Shown: one piece after another, positions 21,979-32,339 of the stretch
Numbering within the stretch: position 1 is the stretch's first letter
Layout of the letters: each line of letters opens with the position of its first letter
Source: Drosophila miranda
Taxonomy: Eukaryota > Arthropoda > Insecta > Diptera > Drosophilidae
DNA: 64,000 bases
Assembly (NCBI RefSeq): GCF_003369915.1
Contig: NW_022881647.1
Coordinates: forward strand, 1,178,001 to 1,242,000
Direction: 5' to 3'
The notes under the pieces: model-generated
What the model was told of the DNA's origin: nothing
The model's input: the letters and a program-made list of their open reading frames with translations, nothing else
Database searches by the model: none
Made by a program: the position numbers and the translations under genes

Positions 21979-24547
21979 TTACCCTGTTCGTTCTTTCTTT
22001 TGATAATAGGATGAGCCAACTCGTCTAGATACCACGGCTGAAATAAAAACCGGCGCTAACTTTGCATTGAACTTTTTAATGGCATTGCTTTGGCAGAAAT
22101 TGCGGGCAAGTACTGGCTCTCCAACCTTAAACTCTACTTTCCGACAGCGTAGATTATATCGCCTAGCATTTTGTTCATGTGACTCTTTCACCTTTTTCTT
22201 TGCCGATTCGCAAATAAATTGTAGTGCTTCCGGATAACTAATGCGGCTATCCTCCGATAAGAGTCTTAAGTGGCGAAGCAACTCATAGTCTTTGCCAATG
22301 AGCTACATACTCACGTATTTGCTTGTTCATTTTTGGCCAAAACAAATATCTTTTAATCTTTTCGATGGTTTTCCCTACTCCACTGTAGGCGGCATTGGGC
22401 GGGTCATGGGCCCGTGAGATTACACCTTGGGTGAGTTCCCTAGGAATCCACAATTTCCAAGATAGATTATCTACACCATTATTTCCCTGATCAGGTTCGG
22501 TTCTTTTGTAGACAAAATCACTGAGAATCTTCAAGTCTGGTAATTTGTCTTGCTTAGCGCGAATATTATCAATTAAGGTCATATATTCTGGTGATTTAAA
22601 TTCTGCGGCAGATAGATCAACTATCGGACCCTGCTCTTCCATTTCAGAAACAGTAATTTCCTCTTTACGCGATAGGGCATCCGCTACCACGTTTAGTGAG
22701 CCCTTCCGGTGCGTTATCTCAAAAGAGAATCCCTGTATTTTTATGGCCCATCGAGCTAATCTACCAGACAACTCCTTCTGACGCATAAGCCATTGTAATG
22801 AGGCATGATCGGTTATCACCTCGAATGCCTGACCTTCTACATAAGCACGAAACTTTTTAATTCCCTTTATCACCGCTAAACATTCTAATTCCGTGACTGA
22901 GTAGTTTTTCTGAGCTTTAGATAGCTTCTCGGACATGAATGCTACGGGTAATTCTTCTCCTTCTTCGTTTTTCTGAGCTAACACACAACCAATTCCTACA
23001 GTACTAGCATCACATAACAGCAAAACGGGTTTTGAGAAATCAGGAGTAGACAAAATGGGAGCTGACGTCAAGCACTGTTTAAGTTTTTCAAATGCCTGAT
23101 TGGCCAAAGGGTTCCACGCATACGCTTTCTGTGAGGGCGCAACTTACCGTTGCATAATTGTCGACGAAACGACGGTACCACCCAGCAAGACCAAGGAATC
23201 GTCGCAATTGTTTCACCGTCTTGGGAACGGGGAATTCTTTAATAGCTTCAATTTTACTCGGATCCGTCTTTACCTGTCCGTATCCAATGATGAACCCCAG
23301 ATACTTAATCTCACGCATGCAAAAGTGCGATTTGGCAATGTTTATCGTAAGATTAGCCTTTCGTAAGTGTACTGCAACTTCTCTCAGTAACATTAAATGG
23401 GATTCGAAATCGTCTGATAAAATTAGTAAGTCATCGAGGTAAACAAACACTCTCGTACGCAAGTTAGCAGGTATTACCTGCTGTATTGATACAGCGGTCG
23501 GTTAGGTATGGTAAACGCGGTGTATTGGCGTGAAGACTCCTCTATGGGAATTTGCCAATAAGCATGCTTCATATCGAGTCCCGTTATGTATTTGGCAGGT
23601 GGCAATCGACTGAGTATCCCATCTATGTGGGGAAGAGGGTATGCATCTTTTCGGGTATATTTGTTGATCTCTCGAGAATCAAGGCATAACCTATTCTTGT
23701 TCCCTTTCTTTACTAGGACGCAATTGCTACTCCATGGACTATTTGAAGGTTCTATCACGCCCAGCTTAATCATCTTCTCTACTTTTTCGAACATCACTTT
23801 CTCTTTCGCGGGGAAATGGCCAATGTCGTTGTTTGACGGGTACTTCGGCATTGATTACCATAGAATGTTGTATTAGGTGTGTACGACCTAGTCCGTCGCA
23901 TTCATATGACGGAAGGTTCTTATTACCGCCTCTAATTGGTTCCTTTGTTCTTCATTTAGGGAATGCATTTTAGGCGTTTCGTTCATAATCGTGTCGTCTC
24001 TATTCTCCAAACAGCTCACAGTTCCTTCTCGGGTCAATAATTGGGATAGAAGACCGAAATCTTTCCAAAAGTCAACTCCTAAATAAACATCTTGCTTTAA
24101 ATCTGGTATGATAAAGAACTCTACTTCCTTAACTATTTTACGGAATTCAATCGGGACCACCAATTTGGACACTACGGTACAAGCTTCGTTGCTGGCAGTG
24201 CGTATGGTTCCCAAACACTTCTGAGACTGTGGGTGATGTGCTAAAAAGGTTGCTGCTCTCCCACCCAAACAACTAATGGTTGCTCCTGAATCCAGCAAAG
24301 CCTTATAAGTTTGCCCTTCGATCATTACCTCCGTGTACAATCGGTTATCTGAACTCAGAATAACTGCTGAGACTAAACGTTTTCGAACAGATTGGACCTT
24401 TTTCCAGAACGCTCGTCTCCGGACCGTCGATCGTTTGGGCTTAACTATCAATTTAAACCACGTATTCACATTTTCTGAATCTAACTCTTTGCTCTCCATC
24501 GTTTGAGTCGCTACATCTATACCTGTACAAATATGGTGTGGTATCAT
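21979..24547 (-). pseudogene. Element 1 copy 2 pol, integrase core deleted
   Basis: Same domain order as copy 1: protease with LLDSGATISCLG, RT with VYLDDLLIL, RNase H, partial integrase zinc domain, and the C-terminal VGEPVLARNF segment. The integrase catalytic core is absent, with the same junction near 22303. Copy-specific damage includes loss of the ELLKKPKAYAWNPLANQ region near 23128, a deletion near 23480 between the NRPLYQY and NLRTRVF segments of RT, and one-base losses near 23815 and 23911. Copy 2 has Tyr where copy 1 has a zinc-domain His. It cannot be autonomous. Confidence 0.88.
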
Positions 24548-24609
24548 ATCCGGTTTTACGTCAACTACCCCTTCGGAAAGCCCTCTAAAGGTAGTTGGTT
24601 TACTTTCGT

Positions 24610-26133
24610 TTAGTTGCTGTGCTTGGTCGGATGTACTGACTGGGCTCCGGTCGGTACATCCCGTTTCAAGTTTTTCGCTGGGTTACATTTGACGCTTCGA
24701 GGTTTATAAATATCCTTAGCACCACACCCATAGCAGAAAATTCGCCTTTCTCCTAAACAATCATCAAAACGATGCCCTTCCTGGTCGTAGTTCCAGCATA
24801 CTAGTTTCTTACGATAAATCTGCGAAACGTCTTCTTCCTCCATATCTTCATTGTCCGTAAGTATTTCTGCTACATTCGGTTTGCTGAATTTACCTCGTGG
24901 AAAAGGGTTATGGTTGTCTTTACAGAAGTTTTCATGCTTGCGAACTTCTTCTCTCAGGCCAGTTCGATCGCTGATTTTGAGATGCAAGAGTTCATATCTG
25001 AGGGCCGTTTTTGCGTTACGTTTTAAAATGTCTACTAACTTATTTTCGCTAACCTCGTGTGAGAGCCTGGACACTAATTCTTCGACGGCCGTCTTGTAAT
25101 CGTCAAACGATTCACCCTCTCTCTGACGGCGTTTTCTAATCAACTCCCACAAGTCGAAATCATCTTTAGCATCATCGAATCGTTGTCTGAACGAGGCAGA
25201 AAAAGTTTGCCAAGAAAACTGTGGGTTCTTTCTATGGAAGTTCCAAAACCAATCGCTGGCTTTAGACGAGAAAAGCAGATGCATATTGTCACAGAGTAAT
25301 TCGTAATCGTTATTTAAAGTGGAGGATGTAAGTGAACGAACCCTGTACAGGAATTCGTCGACGTGCATAGCGTCTTTGGATCCGTCAAATTTTAGTCGCC
25401 AACTGGCTAAGATATTAGCGGCCTTCCCAGGAGCTATTGCCCTGTTAGAGACATTTGGATGTGGTAATCCCCTTTCCCTTCCATTTTCTGAAGACAACGA
25501 GTTTCCTGTTATATTAGGCTCGTGATTTTGCCTTGTCGCTTGCACAGGCGTGCTATCTGAAGCTATAGTCATCCTACCTAATTGTCCGCGTAGATTTTCT
25601 TCGATCAAATTCTTAACGAATGAACTTAGCTCCACCATCATATCTTTCTGCTCACCTTTTATCAGGGCTTGTATAACCTCAAGGGTTCTTTCCGACATAT
25701 CTCCTTCGCCCGACCTATGGCTGATACTGCCCAAAGAATTATCCCGAAATTGTTGAGACTGTTGAGATGTAGTTCCCCGTCCCTGTTTAGGCCTAGCCCC
25801 TCTTGACTTTTGAAGTCCTCTCTCTGAAGCGTTTGACTCCGGGTTGGATCCCCCTTCTAACGGCACTATACCCGAACCCATGTCGGGTGGTAATTCGGCT
25901 GCTAGAGTATTCTCATCAAACGAAAGTTCCTCCGGATTCAACTCCGCCCTACATACGGGGCAATTTCTGTTATTTTTCACGAATTCTTTCATGCAAGTAT
26001 CATGATACCTGTGCCCACAAGATGCAGTACATATTAGTTGACTTCTTCTTATGGCTTCTTGACATATACCACAGATCTGGGCGTCCACGTCACCCGACGC
26101 CTTGCCCCCTGGGGTACGTTGTACTGGTGACAT
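24610..26133 (-). CDS. Element 1 copy 2 RING-Gag, open reading frame
   Basis: A 507-residue open frame on the minus strand starting at MSPVQRTPGG. Residues about 22-64 form a RING-H2 finger: CGIC, then SCGHRYHDTC, then CPVC give the C3H2C3 zinc ligands expected of a ubiquitin-ligase RING. A Ser-rich linker leads to a retrotransposon Gag capsid domain at about 240-400, and a zinc-knuckle region at about 440-490 with CWNYDQEGHRFDDC and CYGCGAKDIYKP. In Ty3/gypsy elements Gag forms the particle and binds RNA. A fused RING could ubiquitinate host or element proteins, which is inference only. The alternative, a capsid-embedded zinc-binding fold without ligase activity, cannot be excluded. Confidence 0.88.
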   Translation of the reverse strand: MSPVQRTPGGKASGDVDAQICGICQEAIRRSQLICTASCGHRYHDTCMKEFVKNNRNCPVCRAELNPEELSFDENTLAAELPPDMGSGIVPLEGGSNPESNASERGLQKSRGARPKQGRGTTSQQSQQFRDNSLGSISHRSGEGDMSERTLEVIQALIKGEQKDMMVELSSFVKNLIEENLRGQLGRMTIASDSTPVQATRQNHEPNITGNSLSSENGRERGLPHPNVSNRAIAPGKAANILASWRLKFDGSKDAMHVDEFLYRVRSLTSSTLNNDYELLCDNMHLLFSSKASDWFWNFHRKNPQFSWQTFSASFRQRFDDAKDDFDLWELIRKRRQREGESFDDYKTAVEELVSRLSHEVSENKLVDILKRNAKTALRYELLHLKISDRTGLREEVRKHENFCKDNHNPFPRGKFSKPNVAEILTDNEDMEEEDVSQIYRKKLVCWNYDQEGHRFDDCLGERRIFCYGCGAKDIYKPRSVKCNPAKNLKRDVPTGAQSVHPTKHSN

Positions 26134-26715
26134 GTTAAGGTAACCCAGTAATACGAGTTCTGATCACTAAATGTGGAAATCCCTAATTATAGGACCAAAG
26201 CTTCAATAAATTCTACAAAATTTTCCTAAATACCCAATATTTGTCCTTTTCGAGCTTGACTCCGTCCGATATACGCTTTCTCTTGTCGCCGGAATATAAC
26301 CTCAATGAAATCTAATTTGGTCTATGGTATGTTTATGTGGTCAGTAACCTTGGCAATGGCTAATTTCCAAATCTATATCTAGAAAATTAGACTTCCGAAA
26401 GCCATCGATACTCTTTCCTCATAAACTCTTTTGGGGTTATCCTATTATAATTTGGCCGACCTATCCGCCTTTGTGAATAGCTGTCGTATATTCGCAAATT
26501 AATTCTGGTAACAAAAAAAAAATATCAGTTTCCATCCCTTGCTACCTGGCGGATTCTATTTGGTTAGGTATTCCGAAACTCAGAATCTTAAACCCAAAAT
26601 TCCATCAATATCCTCCGTTACAGTAGTTGGACGGGAAGTATTAATTTTAATGTGGAATTTAAAATTGCAACGAGCAAAGTTTTTGGGGGTTTTAACCAGT
26701 AGTAACTCGTACTCT

Positions 26716-26734
26716 GGCCCCACGTTGGGCGCCA
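26716..26734 (-). other. Primer-binding site, element 1 copy 2
   Basis: Same TGGCGCCCAACGTGGGGCC site, five bases from the LTR edge at 26740. Confidence 0.85.
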
Positions 26735-26739
26735 ATCTA

Positions 26740-28774
26740 TGTAATGTGCCAGAAATTCATATTCGTAGAGGTGTGAGATTGTATGTACGGATGGATGTTG
26801 TACATACTTTTTTTGACGGTCAGACACCAATAGTATAGCAGGATTTCGGAACGTGTACCTTTAGCTATGCTCTAACTAGCTCGCCGGAATGTCGTGGGAT
26901 CTTTCCTACTCTCCTCTCTGCTATACGAAAACATTCGCAAAGATGTTTTAGGTACACTTGATTTAATGTTCAAAAGGAACTCTACAAAAGAAATCAAAAA
27001 GAAAGAATGTGAATTTTAACTAACTGGTTAATCGACTACCGACAAATAGTCAGGCTATATTCCGTCGCTCTTGGGGAACTCAGATGACTTTGACCCCTTC
27101 TCTACCCTCCCTACCTTTGTATGCCGTTTAATCGACAGCATAACCCTAATCGAGCGCATCTCTATTTGATCATCGGACTTCCTCATGCTCTACTCAGGAC
27201 AAACACGAAAGGTTTAATGTTCCATTATTATCTACTAATTATTATTTAATAATTCAAAATTTAAGGGTTTGGACTTCATGGTTTTCCAGATAAGTATAAA
27301 CTTAGCATAAAGTAATTAAATAAAGAAGGAGGAAATAGTATCCAGTTATACCTAGTTATATGTGTATATGTATATAGGACTTATGTGTAGAGAATATGGC
27401 GTAAAAGAAATTAAATTGGAAAGAAGAGAAAAATATGATAATTATATAACTAGAAGGCAAACGTGAAAGAAAAATTAGTAGCCGATCCGCTTTAAATTAT
27501 GGCACGGAGATGGTTGTTTCATATACCGGAATAGAAGTTTTATAAGACAGATATACATTTCGAAATTTCTCGAGAATTCCGTTTAAGGAAGTTCGTAACT
27601 CACTCATACTTTATACGAATTATCCGGCGTGTCCGTTGAGCTCAAGGGGCGACGTAGGAACATATTCTGAGGAAGGGAGAAAAATTATGAATATACAGGT
27701 CTTCACTTCTAATTCGGATGAAACACCGATTTTCTTTACATTTCCATACCCGTACGACGACGATTTGCCACTCAACATCTGATCTTAAAAAAAATGTGGT
27801 TTTCATTTGCGCTAATTTCTAATTATGGGTAATTATATACATTATTGTTTTTTTTTTTTTCTTTTTAAATCTATACAATACAAAAATAGTTAGTGCGTAG
27901 CCTAATCTTTAATAAATGGAAAATCTCATGACGAGACTCAAAACTAATACTTTGGTACATTTTCACACGACGACTATTAAACGGCAGTGTGGATCGCCGC
28001 AGAATGATGTTTTATTTTCACAGTTTGAGAACCACTCCACACACTGCGAAGAACTACATGCGAAAGCCTTAGCCGCGCGCTTAATTCATAAGCGAGAAGG
28101 GTGACGAGCGCGGCATATTAGTTTCTCCGAATTCGCAAGAAAACCATTCTTCTCGTCTTACTCCAAAATGTACTTCAGCTCAAGTATGCCTCCACATAAC
28201 TTCGGGTTTCACTCTAGTATATCTTCGGACGGCTCGTTGGTTTATGTAGATGCTGGTTCCTGGGAAATCCGAGGTCTTTCCCAGATCTACTAAGAAATCG
28301 ATGGACTTTGACGACCTCGTTCTTGGAGGGGGGGTCAATTGGTTTTTCTTTCCCAGTGTCGAACGTAGTAAGATTTCCAGCCCTATGATAAGAGACTGTT
28401 AAAGCTGTGTCACTATTGTAAGGTCCAAATACCTTTTATTTTTTCTTAATCCAAAAGGAATAATGTAGTCCACCAGAACTTCAATTTACTTGGCACGTGT
28501 TTGATTGCACAACGTTTTCAAATTCACTTGGACCTACATATTTGTATAAAAAGACACATCCGAATTCGCACAGCTTCACTATAGCAATGATCTAGCCAGA
28601 AGTTCTATTACTTGCATTAGCCCTTACGATCGGAACTTTACCTTCCACAACCAACGGGGTAATCGTACGATTTTAGACAAAGCTTACACCTTGCTTCCCT
28701 AGATAACGGAGTAATCGTACGATGCTAAGCAAAGCTTACACATAGCTTCCACGACTAACGGAGTAATCGTATGA
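26740..28774 (-). mobile_element. Right LTR of element 1, end truncated
   Basis: Close to identical to 19618-21664, then stops inside the third 52-bp repeat and joins the feo 3' UTR at GAATTTTTATTTG, where both parents share a few bases. The last 160 bases of the LTR and the expected target duplication are missing, so the junction is a secondary deletion, not an insertion end. Confidence 0.8.
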
Positions 28775-28905
28775 ATTTTTATTTGCGTTTTATGTTTGAT
28801 TTGATTTTTTGTACCTTTATCTGTTAATCTCTGTTTCATTTATTTTCGATGTTGGCCCAATAAAAATTAAATTACTTCCAAGAAGGACAACCGAACCAAA
28901 AAAAA
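28773..28905 (+). pseudogene. feo: feo-B 3' UTR remnant with poly(A) signal and A-run
   Basis: Resumes the feo 3' UTR (ATTTTTATTTGCG), with AATAAA near 28859 and an A-run ending at 28905, directly followed by Helitron-like copy H1. Confidence 0.75.
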
Positions 28906-29997
28906 CGAGGGGGAACGTTGTGAGTTGCTGCGGACACCGCAACTCTACAGTTATACCCGATACTAAGTCAGTATGGCTCTCCTCCGGCAGACGCCGCTAA
29001 TATTAAACGACACGACAAAGAGTGCGTGCGAGAGAGACAGAAAATCAGTCTGAGCGTAACGTCGGGCGCTGCGTAGCCAGTGCAAATGGATTTGTTCCTT
29101 TTGGCTATAAAAATTATCTGATCTGGTCCAGATTCAGCAATCTGATAGATATGGTCGTTATCTATGATTCTGCGTTTTTAGTTTTCTCGAATGTGCAATA
29201 TTGTGGATGCAACAGATTTTCGTCCTTTGTGGGGGCGGAAGGGGTGGGGCGAAATTCTGAGATATACGTTTTATAGTGAGGTCTAACAGAAGTGCGGATA
29301 CCAAATTTGGTTACTCTAGCCTTAATAGTCTCTGAGATTTGTGGATGCCCCAGATTTTCGTCCTTTGCGGGGGCGGAAGGGGGTGTGGCGAAATTTGGAC
29401 ACGAAACGGTCAAGGTCCGATATCACAGGAGTGTGGATACCAAATTTGGTTGCTCTGGCTCTTATAGGTTCTGAGATCTTTGAACTCATATTTTGAAATT
29501 GGCAAAACCGACCATGAAACCTGTGTGTTAGAGAGAGACAGAGCGAGTTAGAATGAAATTGTTTTCTTGATTCTGGCTATAATAATTATACGATCTGGTT
29601 GAGATCTTACATTCTAAAACATATAATCATCCTCTACGATTCTGCGTTTTTGGTTTTATCGTATCTTTAAAAATGTGGATGCCACAGATTTTCGTCCTTT
29701 GTGGGGTTTTGAAATATTTTTGTAGCAGTGACATATCACAGAAGTCTGGATACAAAACATCGTTGCTCTAGCTCTTATAGTCTTTGAGCACTAGGCGCTG
29801 AAGGGGACGGACAGACGGACGGACGGACAGACGGACAGACGGACAGACAGACATGGCTCAATCGACTCGGCTATTGATGCTGATCAAGAATATATATACT
29901 TTATGGGGTCGGAAACGATTCCTTCTGGACGTTACACACATCCACTTTTACCACAAATCTAATATACCCCAATACTCATTTTGAGTATCGGGTATAA
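28906..29997 (+). mobile_element. Helitron/DINE-1-like element H1
   Basis: A 1.1-kb non-coding element inserted between the feo A-run and the TAACAAG that follows it in empty spacers, matching Helitron preference for A|T targets. Subterminal 13-base inverted repeats TATACCCGATACT (28952-28964) and AGTATCGGGTATA (29984-29996) frame it, and a short hairpin AGTTGC...GCAACT lies near the left end. GA-rich runs lie near 29030 and 29530. The GGACGGACA minisatellite is at 29806-29852. Confidence 0.75.
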
Positions 29998-30326
29998 TAA
30001 CAAGATATAAAAAAGCGCTAAAGATTAGCTTGTTTATATTGTTATCAGGCCCAAAACTTTCGGCAGTCTACCGACCATTCCATGCCCAATAAATAGCAGT
30101 CTATATTAAAAAAATATGGCAAACGTTTACAATTATTTCTGTTTGACATTCGCACGCTCCCGCGAACGTGTTTTGGCACTCTCTCTCGCTCTTGTTCTGT
30201 TTGTGCTCTGTTATCGGTCAGCTCTTTTTGCAACAAAGCTCTCGCAGGCCTTTCAAATAGCTAGCTAATGGAATGATTTAGCAGTATAGCTCTGGCAGTG
30301 AATGAATTAAGTTCCTAACAAGCAAA
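29998..30326 (+). promoter_or_regulatory. Cyp12-C upstream region, shortened
   Basis: As 5698-6152 but lacking about 130 bases: CCCAATAAA joins directly to TAGCAGTC near 30093. Unit D has the same deletion. The CT tract is partly interrupted here (CTCTCTCTCGCTC). Confidence 0.5.
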
Positions 30327-32164
30327 ATGTTGAAAGTGCGCAGCGGTCTATCTATAATTCAGGCGCAAAAAGCAGCCCTCTCTGTCAGCAGTCCGCTGGT
30401 AAATATATAGTATACATATAGATCCGATATGACAGTGATATACGTTTTTAAATCTCTTGTAGCGTTGGCAGACCACAGCAGCTGTAGCAGAGCCCAGAAA
30501 TGATGCTAGTACATTTTTTCTGTCTACTGTTTGGAATTTTATGCCTGGAGGAAAATATAGCAAACTGGACATTGTGAAATTGTTCAAAGCTTTGCAAGAC
30601 GACTATGGAAACATATTATATTTACCAGGTATGATGGGAGGTACGTCATACCTGATGACTCACAATCCCAAGGACTTCGAGGTCGTGTTCCGGAACGAAG
30701 GAGTGTGGCCGCATCGGCCTGGCAGCGATACTCTTCGCTATCATCGGAAGACTCATAGAAAGGATTTCTTCCAGGGAGTGGAGGGAACTTTACCCACACA
30801 AGGAAAAACCTGGAGCGACTTTCGATCGGCTGTAAATCCTATCCTAATGCAGCCGAAGAACGTGCGGCTTTACTATAAGAAGATGTCCCAAGTGAACCAG
30901 GAGTTTGTGCAACGGTGCGTATGACTGATAATAAATCCCTGTTTACGCTCAAGTATGTTCTCCCCCCTTCACAGTATTAAAGCACTCCGTGATATCGATA
31001 CCCAGGAAGCTCCAGATGATTTCTTAAGCGTTATAAATCGGTGGACTCTCGAGTCAGTCTCTGTGGTGGCTCTGGACAAGCAGTTGGGACTGCTCAAAGA
31101 GTCGGGCGATAACGACCAGGCTGTGTTACTTTTCAAGTACCTGGACGATTTTTTTGAATTAACAGCCGATCTGGAGATGAAGCCCTCCATCTGGCGTTAC
31201 GTTAAAACACCCAAGCTAATAAAGCTAATGAAGTCCCTAGATGGCGTTCAAGAAATAACTTCAGCGTATGTAGACGAAGCTATAGAGCGTCTAGAGAAAG
31301 AGGCCAAGGAGGGTGTTGTCCGCCCTGAGAGCGAGCAGAGTGTACTGGAAAAGCTGCTCAAGATCGACAAAAAGGTGGCGACGGTTATGGCCATGGACAT
31401 GCTAATGGCCGGAGTGGATACCGTGATAGTCTGTTGTTCTCATACTTACCCTTATCTCATACATCCTTTTTTTCCAGACCTCAAGTACCTTTACAGCGGC
31501 CTTGCTGTGCCTTGCCAAGAATCCGGAGAAGCAGGCCGTACTCCGAGAAGAGGTGATGAAGGTTCTACCCGAGAAGGACTCCGAATTCACTGAGGCATCG
31601 ATGAAGAACGTTCCCTATCTACGTGCCTGCATCAAAGAGTCACAACGGATCTATCCTTTGGTCATCGGCAATGGCCGATTTCTCAATCGGGACAGCGTTT
31701 TGAGCGGATACCAAGTGCCAGCTGGTACCTGTTTGTCGATGGTTCCCCTGAGCTTGCTATCAAGCGAGGAGCACTTCCCCAAGGCTGCTGAGTTCCTGCC
31801 AGAACGTTGGATTCGTAACGCCACAGACTCCAACGGGCAATGCCCGGAAAATGACTTGAAGCTGAAGAATCCGTTTGTGTTCTTGCCCTTCGGATTTGGA
31901 CCCCGGATGTGCGTTGGAAAGCGCATCGTGGACATGGAGCTCGAGCTGGGCATCGCTCGACTCATTCGGAACTTTAGCATCGAGTTCAATCATCCCACGG
32001 AGAACGCTTTCCGCTCCTCCCTGATCAATTTGCCCAACAGTAAACACATTTCACATCCTAAATTATCTTTACAACTGGAAAACCTTGAAGGAACTTATTT
32101 GCAATATAAAGTAGGTGTTTTTTTGGCCGCACGTCAATCAGAATCAACTTGTTTTGTGCTTTGA
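30327..32164 (+). CDS. Cyp12-C, the one Cyp12 copy with an intact spliced frame
   Basis: Exons 30327-30398, 30463-30914, 30975-31422 and 31478-32164 join in phase to 552 residues. The basic N-terminus (MLKVRSGLS) suits mitochondrial import. Signature motifs are all present: I-helix AGVDT at the exon 3 end, K-helix KESQR (ExxR), FLPERWIR, and heme loop [12 protein letters not shown] with the Cys ligand. Mitochondrial P450s receive electrons from adrenodoxin. Oddities: 12 codons including the hinge motif PFDQIP are deleted in exon 2; the intron 3 donor reads GTGATA, weaker than GTACGT in A, D, E and F; and the last roughly 40 residues after INLPN do not look like P450 and read into sequence upstream of feo, ending TCFVL. 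CYP12 proteins are usually about 510-535 residues. Possibly expressed; catalytic competence is uncertain without the hinge. Confidence 0.85.
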
Positions 32165-32339
32165 GGCATGAGGCAAATCAAGCACACAAAATTTTCATTG
32201 TGCAATTTGTGCCAACACGAGAGGCGTCACTTATCTGTGCGGAGGCATTTTCCTTGAGCAACACATTGTGCAATCGAAATCCTGCCCACATCACATAAAT
32301 TCCTTCCATTCGCGAATACAAGACCCATTCCTATTGGCT

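Noticed and set aside
26000..26133. RING ORF as an independent host gene next to the element
   Set aside because: The RING is in frame with Gag capsid and knuckle, lies between the primer site and pol, and the second family has the same order.
29806..29852. Regular GGACGGACA repeats as a possible CRISPR array
   Set aside because: Units are 4-8 bases with no spacers and lie in a eukaryotic transposon; this is a minisatellite.
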